Shown piece after piece: positions 36,402 to 48,231 of a DNA stretch of 64,000 bases. The notes beneath the pieces were generated by a model. It searched no databases, was not told the DNA's origin, and was given only the letters and a program-made list of their open reading frames with translations. The number at the start of each line of letters is the position of its first letter. The first letter of the stretch is position 1. The stretch is from assembly GCF_000203815.1 (NCBI RefSeq), contig NW_004457735.1:992001-1056000 (forward strand), given 5' to 3'. A program made the position numbers and the translations under genes. This stretch comes from Cavenderia fasciculata. Taxonomy: Eukaryota > Evosea > Eumycetozoa > Acytosteliales > Cavenderiaceae.

Positions 36402-38770
36402 ATGGCTAGTAGATTACCAGACTACTACAAGATACTAGAAATAGATGTCACTGCAGATATAGAGATTGTAAAGAAAGCTTACAAGAAGATGGTATGTGTC
36501 AACATTATTGTTGTCTCAACAAGACAGATGAACAAACTACTATTAAACGAAATATGAGATGATTCTTACTCCATTTACTTTTTACCTACCTTTGTTTATT
36601 ATTATTATTATTGTTGTCGTTTGGTCACTCCACTTTTATACTTTCAAAAATTGTTTGATGTTTGTCTTCATACTTTCTTTCTTTCTTTCTTTCTTTCTTT
36701 TTAGGCACTAAAATATCATCCAGACCGAAACAAGGGTAATGAGAAAGACTCTGAAGAACACTTTAAGTTGGTTTCAGAGGCATATGCAGTGTTGTCGGAT
36801 ACGGACAAGCGACGGGACTATGATATAGCATCACGTGAACCACCCCCTCCTCCTCATATGGGCGGTAGTGGAGCGGGCATCAACATTAATGTGACGACCA
36901 ACAAGTTTCGACGTACTCCGATGGGACACGACGAGATGTTTAACATCTTTAACAACTTTTTCAGACAAAAGGGATTCGCGGGCATGCACCATCACCATCA
37001 TAGTACTGGTGGCTTCCAGATGAATTCGACGTCACCATTTGGCCCGACTCCACATGGTATGGATCCATTTCAACAGTTTCACAACAATCTACACGACTCG
37101 TTTGAAGGAATGTTTCAATTTGGCGGTAGTCCGACTTTTAGATCGCCCAAACCACAACACCCACAACACCAACATCAACATCACCAACATCACGCGCATC
37201 AACATCATCATCACCATCAACATCCGTTCCAAGCACCTCCACCCCCACCTCCACCACAACATCCAAACTTTGGATCACCCATCAATATCGACGATTCACC
37301 AACCACCGAGGAAGAGGAACAGTCGCCATCATCATCGACGTCATCGTCATCGGTGCGTCAACGAATCCTACATCGATACAATATGGCACTCTCGTTCCAA
37401 GAGTCAATATTTGGTTGCGAAAAGTCTGTCAAGTTTCCTGTAAAGACAGAATGCGATAAATGTGCCGGATCGGGCAGTGCATCCAAGCAACGCGACTACA
37501 CCACCTGTCCCAACTGCACGGGTAATGGTAGAGTGTCCAATTTTCTCATGGCGTTTGTGTGCGACATGTGCGATGGGAAAGGTGTCACCTTGCGCAACCC
37601 CTGTAATTTCTGCAAAGGTGATGGTATCATGACTCAAAATTATGAAGATACCATTATCATTCCTGCAGGTATATCTGATAATTCTTGGTATGTCAAAAAC
37701 AAAAATAGATAATTATTTTGCAACTAACAAATAATAATATTATATTTATTTATTTATTTATTTTTTCTAGTCAAACAACAGTATTAAAAGTAAAAAGAGC
37801 AAAATCATTAACATCATTTGATGAACATGAATTGATTATAAAGTTTGAGGTGGAGAGACACCCATTTTTTATTCGAGAAGGAAATAATGTGATTATTGGC
37901 GTACCGATCAGTACGACACTGGCACTGTTTGGCGGCAATTTAGAGGTGCCCACGATATATGGCAAAAATGCCGTGGTTGCGGTACCCCCCTACGAAGGAC
38001 AGTCAAACTATGGTATAACAGCTCCACGATGTGGCTTTAAAGACCCAGATGGCAGGGGTGTTGGAGACATGATTATCAACTTTGTCATTGAAACACCGGC
38101 AATGTCAACACTAACAGCACGCGAAAGAGAATTGTATAGAGAGATTGCATTGATTGAAAAAACAAAACAACCCTCAAAACTACAAACTCAATACTATGAA
38201 CAAATTGGTGTTTGGAATAATAGTTTAAAGAATTTTATAGTTGTTGATTCTCCTCCTCAACAACAAGCTCAACAACAACAACAACAATCGATGCAACAAC
38301 ATCTTCAACAACAACAGCAACATTTACAACAACAACAACAACATCTTCAACAACAACAACAACATGTTCATCAACAACATCTTCACCAACAAAACATTCA
38401 ACAACAACATCAACAACAACACCAACAACAACACCAACAACATTTTCAACCACAATCACATTTTCAACTTTTCCAACAACAACAGCAACAACAACAACAA
38501 CAGCCATTTGTAAATTTAGTATCAAGTACGAGAGTATCCTCTCCTACCATTTCATCACCACTAAACGGATTTTCGTCAAATTCAATACATGTAGATAGCT
38601 TTACTTTTAATATTGGTCAACCTCAACAATCTTCATCGTCGTCGTCGTCGTCTTCATCTTCATCATCATCAACAACTTCCTCTTCTACCTCATCGTCCAC
38701 TTCCTCGTCCACTACTTCTTCGTCAACCTTGTCTTCGTCATCGTCCAATAATAAACCAAGTAAAATATAG
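36402..38770 (+). CDS. Type I DnaJ (Hsp40) protein with His-rich linker and Gln/Ser tail
   Basis: Three exons, 36402-36491, 36705-37687 and 37771-38770, phases 0 and 2, 690 aa. The J domain (residues 5-70) has the HPD triad at 35-37 (KYHPDRNKG), which stimulates Hsp70 ATPase. A Pro/Gly and very His-rich linker (for example [20 protein letters not shown]) replaces the usual short G/F region. The four CxxCxGxG-type zinc-finger repeats follow: [30 protein letters not shown] and [12 protein letters not shown]-terminal substrate-binding domain comes next ([35 protein letters not shown]). The last 200 residues are Gln/His then Ser runs. The intron after CKGDG...SDNS sits at the end of the zinc domain. 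The full type I layout is present, so this is a DNAJA-class co-chaperone; the cellular compartment is unclear. Confidence 0.93.
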
Positions 38771-38875
38771 AGTATAGTATATAGCCAAATCAACTCTTAT
38801 CTCTATTTACTTTTTATTTATTTATTTATGTACAATTATTTTTCCATTGATTCATTTATTATTATTTACATTTCA

Positions 38876-39721
38876 TTATAACTTGGATTCAATGAATTTT
38901 CCATGTCTACCCATTCCTTGAGCAAATCTGGATGATCCACCAACTCCATCTTTTTGGAGACTGGGATACCCAAGTTTAAATTCATTTGATAGTGCATCGT
39001 TGAGTGAAAGGTTGTGTTGTTGATAGACTGACAGTCTATCTGACCGCAAACAGTTTTGGGGAAATGATCCAATCAATTTTGCCAACTCTATACATTTGTC
39101 AAGTACTTGGTTGGGAGTGTCTACCAATCGATTGACCAGTCCTATATTGAATGCTTCTTCTGCCGTGACAGGTCTACCTGTAAGGATGAGATCCATGGCA
39201 CGAGAATGACCGACGAGTCGTGGTAGTCGAACTGTGCCGCCGTCGATAAGAGGGACTCCCCAACGACGACAAAATACTCCAAAGATAGCATCGCGACTGG
39301 CAACACGTAGATCACTCCACAGTGCAAGTTCTAGTCCTCCAGCCACACAGTATCCTGATATACCAGTAATGACAGGTTTACCGAGCAACATTCTTGTACA
39401 TCCCATTGGAGCATCTCCATCTGCTTGCAATCGATTCATTTGGCTCTCATCACCAAGAGATATCTTTTTCAAGTCAGCACCTGCACAAAACACCTTGTCT
39501 CCACCATACAAGATAGCAACTTTAAATCGGTCATCTCCATCAAACTCTCTAAATGCCATTGACAATCGATCGGCAGTCTCTCGATCAACAGCATTTCGAG
39601 CATTCTTTTCTCTATTTAATTTGATCACCACGATTCCATCTTGTAAGTATTTAGTTTTATCAACTATAATTACATTATTATCTTCTTTATCTATCTTATC
39701 TGTATTTGTGTTTGTGATCAT
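38876..39721 (-). CDS. Enoyl-CoA hydratase/isomerase (crotonase) family protein
   Basis: Single exon, 281 aa. The crotonase signature segments are all present. These are the N-terminal VVIKLNREKNARNAVDRETADRL, the CoA-binding VFCAGADLKKI with its oxyanion hole, GISGYCVAGGLELALWSDLRVAS (the Glu in ELAL is at the position of the first catalytic Glu of rat hydratase), and RWGVPLIDGGTVRLPRLVG. In the last, Asp replaces the second catalytic Glu, as in many bacterial EchA-type members. The tail FAQGMGRHGKF resembles the same bacterial group. No mitochondrial presequence or C-terminal SKL peroxisomal signal is visible; the protein ends ESKL, which is not canonical but is close to SKL in form (the last three residues are SKL). 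Peroxisomal targeting is therefore plausible. The substrate cannot be told. Confidence 0.93.
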   Translation of the reverse strand: MITNTNTDKIDKEDNNVIIVDKTKYLQDGIVVIKLNREKNARNAVDRETADRLSMAFREFDGDDRFKVAILYGGDKVFCAGADLKKISLGDESQMNRLQADGDAPMGCTRMLLGKPVITGISGYCVAGGLELALWSDLRVASRDAIFGVFCRRWGVPLIDGGTVRLPRLVGHSRAMDLILTGRPVTAEEAFNIGLVNRLVDTPNQVLDKCIELAKLIGSFPQNCLRSDRLSVYQQHNLSLNDALSNEFKLGYPSLQKDGVGGSSRFAQGMGRHGKFIESKL

Positions 39722-41103
39722 TGCTTAAAACTAATTCAAAAAAATGATTCCAAAGTAGATTTTAAAATAATCACCCACCCATAACACAATTGTTGGTAAA
39801 AGGGATGGAGTGTCACTACTAATTCAATACTAGTCGACAACAGGACAAACAAGTCGGACTTTCGTTTAAATTGAGTTACACCAAAATAATTGTACATTAT
39901 GTTTTTGCCCGTTGACTATCCGACTATTGGGCAAAGTTCTCGGTGATCAACCAAACTCTTTGAAGTGGCAAATAGAGACAAATCCTGATCCCACGCTAAA
40001 CCATCAACAATATTTAGCTTTGGAAACTCTTGGTTTTTGAATGGGTGCGGAGTATGTATTCGTATCACCAGAATCAGTAAAAATCTGACAAAAAAAATGA
40101 TCTGACGATTTCAGCAAATTCGATGAATTGGAATTTAAGGGGCTCATCCCTACACAGAGAAAGATTTTTCTGTTGGAAGAATTCAAATTATTGTTGTTGT
40201 TGTGTTGGGTGAAACAAGCCAATAGTGTTGGTTGTGACAAAGAAGACGATTGATATATATTATCTCTCATCCTCACTAGCGCTTAAGAGAGAGAAAAGAA
40301 TAGATAGATAGATAGATCGTTCGTTGCAAAGTCTTCAGATTTGAATACCAAGATTATCTTCGATTTATAAAAACAAAAAGTAATTACTTGCCTTGTCCCG
40401 ATCTTGATAATTATCGCGAAGCAAAAAAAATATTTTAAAAAAAGACAGTACAAAAATCAAAGATAAGATTGTACCTACTTTGGTATTATTCCTCTTCCTG
40501 TTTCAGAACAACAACAACAACAGAAGACTCTACACCTCACATTGTACAGTGTACATTAGAGCCATCGTATTCAAGGAGAAGGAAGAGAAAGAGATAGATA
40601 GAGAGAGAGAGATATAGGTACATACATACAAACAAAACAAACAACAATCTTAGATCTAGATTTAAACAGTTGACATTCAATCAATCAATCAATCAAACAC
40701 CCACCATTATTCAAAAACACTGGTTTCATAGGCCGAAATACCCACCATTAAACAAACACACACAAACCTTAAACCCATCCCATCCCCATCCACTCGTGTA
40801 CATTCAAACACACACACACACACCCAACGATAATAACCCATCGCACAACATGATTATTGTGTTTTTGTTGTTGTTTTACTCTTTTTATTGTTATACTCTA
40901 CGATCGTTTATATATTTATACACATACATGTAGTAGTACTACTGCTACTACTACTTACTTATTGTATTATTAGATATTAATATTAATATTCTTATTTATT
41001 TATTTATTTATTTAATTTATTGAATTAGCTAGTTAGGTCGATTGAAAGAAGGAGAGAGGGAGAAGGAGAATACTACTGTAGTTTATATATATATATATAG
41101 AGA
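39722..41103. other. Intergenic region between crotonase and kinase genes
   Basis: Divergent promoters presumably lie here. A 90-codon minus-strand frame (40004-40276) in a slightly GC-richer patch is the only candidate gene and is not convincing. Other content: GATA and CAAA/ATCA repeats, a CACACACACAC run (about 40809-40823) and a GTAGTAGTA...TACTACTAC inverted repeat (40933-40957). Confidence 0.5.
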
Positions 41104-44100
41104 ATGTCATTATCGACAACAGTTGAAACAAGTCATAGTAATATGGGAGATGAAGATTCTGCTAATTTGGTATCGGTGACAGTGTCTGCAACGGCAACTG
41201 GAATGCACAACAACACCGCATCATTCTCTGACAGTGACATTGTCACATCCTCTTCAATGTGTAGTAGTACCACCATGATGGCAATCAACACCAAATCATC
41301 TAGTAATGCTGTTGGAATGACACCTGACATTGGTACACATTATAGTGATAATGATAATAATGACCATCATCATCATCATCTTCATTTACGAGATCATAAT
41401 CATCATGGTAATGATAATCATCATAATAATAATGATGATACTAGTAGTAGTAGTAGTAGTAGTAATGAACATGAACATGATGACCATCATCATCATCATC
41501 ATGATAGTCAACAACAAAATATACATCAACAACAACAAGTAATGGATAATCAAGATTTTAGTAAATTAAGGAATCTAACTATATCTAAAAAATTCTTGGA
41601 TGAGATTAATAGTAGTAGTAAGGGATCGGAACCAGCAACCAATAAGCCAATTTCACTCAACATGTCTAGAGTATTCGATCATCATCATGACAATGACGAC
41701 GACGACGAAGCGATTAAAACAATGGTAGAGGAAGAGGAACTTGAAACACCACCACAATCACTAGATGAAATATTACAAGAGTTTAAAGAGATTTACAATT
41801 ACCTCTATGTTGGTGATCTCAACAAATTGTTTGGATTGCGATCGATACAAATGAACGATAACCAAAGAATAAGATGTTTGGGTTTTGACGATTCAATTGA
41901 ATTGAGTGTACATGTACAAAGAGTATGTATCCCCCTCCCACATCAACAATAATATTAATAATAATAATATTAATCATTATTATTATTTTCTATTATTATT
42001 AATATTAGTATTTCCAATACCAAATCATTGATTTTGAATCAGAAACTGATATTCTTTCAATTACCAAACAATTTGACCATTTCTCACAATTAATTCTTGG
42101 TCGAGGAAGAAATACACCTGTAGTTATTCACGAGTATGTTGTTTGGTTGCTTTGTTGTTGGGCGGTCTGGTTTTTTTTGAAAACAAATATGAATATTTAT
42201 ATGCTAACTTCACTTATTTCATTCCCTACCTTATAGTTGTTGTTTTGGTTTGATTTTGTCATCTATTTATTTAATCAAATATGAATTATTTTCCCTTCCA
42301 CAAGCAAACGAGTATGTATAGATATAGATAGATAGATAGATAGATAGATATTGAGGGAGATATACTTTACCAACATATTTATATTTCTTTTATTTTTTTG
42401 TCTCTAGTTTAATTGGATATAATGATTTTTTTGGAACATCACAAAAGCATTCACATTATCAAAAAGTAGATTCTTGTACATTAATTGGTGACGTTACAAC
42501 ATATTATTATAGAAATATGACAAAGAGAAGTCAGCCACATCAAAAGCCTGCACCAGTGGTCGAGCAACTGATGCCACCACCCGTACAAGAGAAAAAGGAC
42601 AAGGGAGGATTTTTAAAGAAACTATTCAACTCTTCTAAAAAGGATAAAAAGACGGTTGAACAAAAACCACGATCAGCGTCGGTGGCATTACAACCAGACC
42701 AAGCCAAACAAATACAAAAACAATATTCAAATCCTACATTGTCACCAGACAACAAACATACTACTACTACTACTTCTACATCGTCTACAACAACCACCAC
42801 TTCGACCGCTGCATCTTCTGGACAATTACACAACAACAACAACAACAACAACCCATACGAAGACAATGATGATACGACACCCAATTTAGAGTTGGCGAGG
42901 GATTCAAGAGACGATTCCAAGTTACCTCCAATTATTGCATCATGCTTTGCCGAGCTTGCCGACGAGCACAAGGATATTATTAAAAAGTGGAGTTTGAAGC
43001 AGATAGAGATCGACTATCATTGGGAAATCACACTGTGTCTGCTGCATTTCCAGACCAAGCTACGATTCTACTCGTCGCAACAAAAGTTTGCAGAAGCCAA
43101 TTCGCGCAAGGACCGTCGACGCAGCGACAAGCGACAGGCGTACCTCGATGGTGGTGCTGGCAAGACACCATTGGTTGGCGGGGGTGTGGGCACGCTGCCA
43201 CCGGGCGTAGTATCGCGTATCCCACTCACCGACTATGAATTGCCTCGCAATATCGACTCGAAACTCATCAACATTGTACCGACACCATTTAGCAAAAAGA
43301 GTTTAGATCATCTTGCCAAAAAGGTCAGCTCGTCAGAGATCAAGAAACTGTTTTCCATCAAGGAACGTGTTGGAAAGGGTGGGTTTGGATCAGTCTACTC
43401 GGCGCGTAGCAACGCATCCAAGGAACGTATCGCCATCAAAAAACTACCACACAAAAAGAGTAAAGAACGCAAGATGAACACACGTGAGATCCGCGTACTC
43501 GATTATTGTCGTCACCCCAACATCATCTCGTACCACGAGTCGTTCTTGGTGTCGTCGAGTGACGAGTTGTGGGTGTCTATGGAGTTTATGGAGGGTGGTA
43601 CACTCAGCGAAGCCTCTTCGCAATACCCATTCCAAGAATCCAACATTGCATACGTTGCACGTGAGATACTCGTCGCACTACACTACCTCCACAGCAACGG
43701 GTTTGTACATCGTGACCTCAAATCTCAAAATGTCATGATGACTCCATCAGGTGACATCAAACTCATTGATTTTGGTCTGTGTGCCAGTCTCAAGAGTGGA
43801 CCCAAGATTCGTATGTGTGGATCACCGCTCTGGATGCCACCTGAACAGATCCAACAGACCTATCACTCTTTTACGGCCGATATTTGGAGTATGGGAGTCT
43901 GTCTACTCGAGCTAGCCAACCGTGCCCACAAACATCGTAAAGACCCTCTGCGCACCATGTTTATGGTGGCCACTGAAGGTTTCAAACAACCCTTTGAAGA
44001 TCCCAATCGTTGGAGTGACCTCTTCCACGACTTTATCAATCTATGTCTCCAGTTTGATCCAACAAAGCGTCCATCTGCCCTCCAACTCTTGGCTCATCCA

Positions 44101-44181
44101 TTCATCAGCCAAGCTGATAACAAAAAGAAAATGGCTAAAATTCTATCTTCTGTTTTCTTGCAAAATATTGTTGGCATTTAA
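41104..44181 (+). CDS. STE20-group protein kinase with phosphatase-like N-terminal region
   Basis: Four exons, 41104-41922, 42009-42133, 42237-42311 and 42408-44181, phases 0, 2 and 2, 930 aa. After a His/Asp/Ser-rich start, residues about 225-350 resemble a dual-specificity phosphatase fold: [27 protein letters not shown], then VVIHDCCFG. The catalytic HC(x)5R loop appears degenerate because the Arg is absent. The kinase domain (about 653-906) has [31 protein letters not shown] and an activation loop ending [10 protein letters not shown]. These are all the residues needed for activity, with PAK/STE20-like spacing. Dictyostelium has a STE20 subfamily (mkc genes) in which I recall a similar arrangement, but I could not verify it, so no symbol is given. 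A basic KKDKK stretch and Thr/Ser/Asn runs separate the two halves. Confidence 0.88.
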
Positions 44182-44193
44182 GATAATCTTAAA

Positions 44194-44194
<1 letters not shown>

Positions 44195-44241
<47 letters not shown>
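44195..44241. repeat. AAT/ATA trinucleotide run
   Basis: An uninterrupted AAT run of about 15 units directly downstream of the kinase stop codon. It is typical of this genome's 3' flanks. Confidence 0.95.
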
Positions 44242-44242
<1 letters not shown>

Positions 44243-44422
44243 TCTTTTAAAAATAAACAATATTTTATACTAACAACAATCACAAAGATTTAATTTCAAA
44301 AATGAGAACAATGTATCTTTTTTTTTTTAAACCAACACGTGTCAAGTGATCTAACTTGCAATTGTTGTTCTGTTTTATTTATACATTTTTAACAATTGTT
44401 AAATCATAGATATAATGACTAT

Positions 44423-46033
44423 ATGATGAATAATCAACAACAACAACAAAAACAAGAATATAAACTACCCAAAATAATATTAAAGTTAATCTTTTCAAAT
44501 TTACAAGATAATCATTCATGGACATACAGATCATTCTTACCAAGGAATGAGTGGCCTCTGTCACCTGATGTATTGTCGTCGGCATCGGTAGTTGATCAAT
44601 TGTCATTTATGTTTACTTGTAAGGATTTGTTGCAAAGCCTAAAGCCTCATTTTAAGTTCCCCACACTTTCAAACCACCATAAATCAAAGATGGTAACGAC
44701 GTCTCTATTTCATCTAAGATCGTTATTACAATCACATATGGATCAATCAATTAAAGATCTTCAAGATATCGATCAACAGAACAAACATAGAGGTTCAAGC
44801 TCACTATCTTCACATCAAGAAGATAAACTGGCACGTCATCGAAAAGATAACATTAAAACATTGGTTTACTCTCAATTCAAAAGACCATTTATAAAAAGTG
44901 ATTTTAGTGATGGTTTAAAAGAACTAAATCTAGGTTATTTTAACCATCCTATTCAACCAGGATCACTTCCACCATCACTTGAAAAGTTAAACTTGGGTTC
45001 TGAATTTCAACAAGATATTCTACCTGGAACCATTCCATCTACATGTAAATACTTACATTTTGGTGATAAGTTTAACAAATCAATCGTTGTAAATAGTGAT
45101 CTATATAATGTAGAAACTATTATACTTGGAGTATCATATAATCAACCACTCCAAGCACACTCTATTGCAAATTGTAAAAAACTAGTTCTTACATCATTCA
45201 AGTATACCATTCAATGTGGTGCATTGCCAGAAGGACTATTAGAACTAACACTTAAATGGCATCAAGGTGTAGTTGAGAGTGGAGCACTCCCAAAATCACT
45301 CCTTTATTTAAAATTACCTAGTTTTCTACTTGCCACTTGTCCCAACACCATACCCGACACTCTATTACATATTGATGTTACTGGACCTTATTCTCAATTC
45401 CCGCTGACTGAAATGGTATATCTAGACTTTAACAGTGTATTTCCAATTAGTCTAATATCACTATCAATACCTGAATTTGAAATGGATGAACATGGACAAC
45501 AAGTACTGGATTTGGAAAGATTGGTTAATTTAGAGTATTTAAAGTGTAGGTCATCAATATTGATGAATCAAACCAAATTACCAAATACTTTAAAGTGTAT
45601 TCATATAGTATCGATATTTCCAATACAAAGACCACCTATACTCAAAACTATGTCCAGCAGTAGTAGGGATATACTGGTAACAATGTCATTTGACTTACCA
45701 TCTGAACACCTTCATACAACCAATATCCATCTACCAATACGGACATTGTTAGAAGATAATGTAACAACGATTATCATCCATTTCAAAGTACATGGATATA
45801 TGGCAGTTGTATCATTCCAACTACGTGATTTTGGAAGTCACTGTTTGTTGTTGGCAGCCAATCAATGTGGTGGGTTCATCAAAAAGGATAAACAAATCAT
45901 CACCCATACATTACTAGACACTGATCTATTCAATTATTTAGATAACTTCTTCTTTGATTTCCATCGTTGGCAAGATGATTTCTTCAAAAGACAAAAATAT
46001 GATAAATACTTTTTTAATAAAAAATATTTTTGA
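44423..46033 (+). CDS. FNIP-repeat, leucine-rich-like protein with F-box-like start
   Basis: Single exon, 536 aa from the ATG at 44423 (the frame extends upstream without another ATG). After a short Gln run, residues 16-75 (LPKIILKLIFSNLQDN...SFMFTCKDL) look F-box-like. Then come repeating units of about 20-22 residues of the form 'FN-x-PI-x-PGSLPPSLEKLNLG', 'F-x-DILPGTIPSTCKYLHFG', 'YNQPLQAHSI' and 'YTIQCGALPEGLLELTL'. This is the FNIP repeat, which is greatly expanded in dictyostelids. The repeats fade after about residue 320 into a non-repeat region. The likely role is protein-protein binding, perhaps as an SCF-type substrate receptor, but this is inferred from architecture only. The composition is less biased than that of its neighbours and there is no intron, as is usual for the family. 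Confidence 0.88.
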   Translation: MMNNQQQQQKQEYKLPKIILKLIFSNLQDNHSWTYRSFLPRNEWPLSPDVLSSASVVDQLSFMFTCKDLLQSLKPHFKFPTLSNHHKSKMVTTSLFHLRSLLQSHMDQSIKDLQDIDQQNKHRGSSSLSSHQEDKLARHRKDNIKTLVYSQFKRPFIKSDFSDGLKELNLGYFNHPIQPGSLPPSLEKLNLGSEFQQDILPGTIPSTCKYLHFGDKFNKSIVVNSDLYNVETIILGVSYNQPLQAHSIANCKKLVLTSFKYTIQCGALPEGLLELTLKWHQGVVESGALPKSLLYLKLPSFLLATCPNTIPDTLLHIDVTGPYSQFPLTEMVYLDFNSVFPISLISLSIPEFEMDEHGQQVLDLERLVNLEYLKCRSSILMNQTKLPNTLKCIHIVSIFPIQRPPILKTMSSSSRDILVTMSFDLPSEHLHTTNIHLPIRTLLEDNVTTIIIHFKVHGYMAVVSFQLRDFGSHCLLLAANQCGGFIKKDKQIITHTLLDTDLFNYLDNFFFDFHRWQDDFFKRQKYDKYFFNKKYF

Positions 46034-46125
46034 TGCAAAGTACTCAAGTTGAAGTGGACTAGTCATTCCAAATGCATGTAAATTAATTAAGTTGTAACAT
46101 TTATTTATTTATATCATATATATAT

Positions 46126-47040
46126 ATGAGCAACGAATCAAATAAGAGTGACGGTAGTGGTGTATCAACTGATGATGATGATGATGATAAGGTTGATATT
46201 GTAGAGAAAAAGGAGGAGGAGGAGAAAGAAGAGATAAAGGAGGAAAAAGAGAAAAAGGAGGAGGAGGTTGAAGCGATTATAGAGACTGCTACTACTACAC
46301 ATACGAGTGAAGATACTAAAAAGGAGGAGAAGAAGGAGAAAGAGGAAGAAGACCCATTTAAATATTTATTAGATAGCGATGAAGAAAAGAAACAAGAGAA
46401 GGATTGGTATTATGTCAATTCGAGCGATATTGAGCAGGGACCGTATACGTTCAATCAGATGCTCTATTGGTTCAAAACAAAGTATTTAAAGACCAATCAA
46501 CAAGTGAGACACGAAAATCAACATAAATACTATGCAATCATATCGAATCCATTGTTTAATATACCTGCTAGCAGCGACAATACTACATCAACATCAACAA
46601 CAACCGATAATACTACTACAATAGTGGATAATAATACTACAACCACTGCAGACTACAACCCTTATACGCAAACAACAACACCATACGACAATTATTATTA
46701 TTCATCAATGTACAGTACAACACCCGATGCAACATCATCATCATCAACTACCCCTTATTCAAACAACAACAGATATCATCCATATGGAACTCAACAATAT
46801 TATAGTACACCGCAACAACAACAACAACAACAACAATTTAAAGACTATGAAGTTAGTGGTACATTTAACAAAAGAACAGGTAGATTTGATGGAAGTGGAA
46901 GATCAACAGGATCATGGCAATCACAAGAAGAAAGAATCAATGCTCATTATTTTGACCTAGATGATTACAACAAACAAATGAACCAATTAAAGAACCAACA
47001 ACAACAATACCAACAAAAGAAACAACCAAATAAACGATAG
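46126..47040 (+). CDS. GYF-domain protein with acidic N-terminus and YFDLDDYN tail
   Basis: Single exon, 304 aa. Residues 1-85 are acidic (Glu/Lys/Asp). Residues about 91-145 are a GYF-type domain: DWYYVNSSDIEQGPYTFNQMLYWFKTKYL. It has the family's GPY/F, M-x-x-W and aromatic spacing, a fold that binds Pro-rich ligands, often in spliceosome or mRNA decay factors. A Thr/Asn/Tyr/Gln-rich middle follows. Near the C-terminus there is a compact, non-repetitive block: YEVSGTFNKRTGRFDGSG and ERINAHYFDLDDYNKQMNQ (about 235-290). It looks conserved, possibly a second interaction motif of an RNA-processing protein, but I do not recognise it. The start follows ATATATATAT directly. Function is uncertain. 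Confidence 0.8.
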   Translation: MSNESNKSDGSGVSTDDDDDDKVDIVEKKEEEEKEEIKEEKEKKEEEVEAIIETATTTHTSEDTKKEEKKEKEEEDPFKYLLDSDEEKKQEKDWYYVNSSDIEQGPYTFNQMLYWFKTKYLKTNQQVRHENQHKYYAIISNPLFNIPASSDNTTSTSTTTDNTTTIVDNNTTTTADYNPYTQTTTPYDNYYYSSMYSTTPDATSSSSTTPYSNNNRYHPYGTQQYYSTPQQQQQQQQFKDYEVSGTFNKRTGRFDGSGRSTGSWQSQEERINAHYFDLDDYNKQMNQLKNQQQQYQQKKQPNKR

Positions 47041-48231
47041 ATGGATGTATGGAACATCTAATAACACAACATCCCCCAGGCCACAATGAATGATCATTTC
47101 GTTCGTTTAAGTGTGGATATAATTAGATTAACACAACTCTGTACATGTTTGATTTGATTTGATTGTGGTTTCCTTTCCCCTCAAAAAGATGGAACCATCC
47201 AACCCAACTTAAACATTGCCGAAAGAAAGTATCTTTATAAGGTCGTCAATCAGTGTTGCAAATTGATATCTTCCAAGATCCCACGAAACAAGGGACACGC
47301 ACCAAAAAAAAAAAACACAACAGGGAGAGACTTGTCGCACACCACTGGAGGTCTGAAGAGTTTGACACTGAATTCTCTTTTCAACACAAAGTTATAACTT
47401 GTTCATCATTCATCTAAATACTCTTTCTATTTATATCTATCTATCTACTATCAAGAGGTAGAGGCAGTAAATAAAAAGGTAAGGTTCAATAAACAAACAG
47501 ACAGACAGACAGACATCTCGATCAGACAACACTAATAGTGACAATATTAGCAGTGTATGTGTGTGGGTTGGTTTGAAACAAAGACTAAACAAGAGAGTCA
47601 ATTGTATATGTTGGGAGAGGGTGTTTGAAAAAACAACACACGATAGCTATCATCAAAACAACCCTCTCTCTAAGCTAAACATCGACAGCAGCAGAGAGAA
47701 ATGAATGAATGAATGAATGAATGAATGTGAATGAAGAGTAGAAGGAATATTCACTCAGAGACAACACCATTCATACATGAAACCTAGTCAACTGTTAGCT
47801 AGTTTACTACTCAACTCAAACAACCCAACAACAATATCAACTATAAATATCTATCTCTATACTCTCTCTTTTGGCGGTATTAATAGATAGATAAACACAG
47901 ACAAACACAAACACAAAGTAGCATTATTTTAAGATTCAAACAACAAAAAAAAAAGATAACAATAACAATAGCAATCATCATTTAACAATATATACAAAGA
48001 AATAGAAATAAGGAGGAAATTAGTTACTAATATGAATGAATTTTAAAGTAATAGGATAGTTTATATTTATTTAGTTTACCATCATATATATTCCAAAAGA
48101 TAATGTTGTCAACATCATCTTGGCACGCTTGATTCAATAATACAATACATATATACACTATTTTTATTTATTTATTTATTTAAATCAACAACAACCTTAA
48201 TAATAATATACCAACAAAACAAAACAACAAA
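47041..48231. other. Intergenic region upstream of the mucin-like gene
   Basis: No gene seen. It contains an ACAG run (about 47497-47513), a GAAT run (47700-47727), and AT-rich sequence. The last 250 bases should contain the promoter of the gene starting at 48232. Confidence 0.5.

Noticed and set aside
40004-40276. 90-codon minus-strand frame between crotonase and kinase genes
   Set aside because: Begins with ATG and has plausible codons, but no domain, no neighbours in phase and no homologue known. Kept only as a note on the interval.
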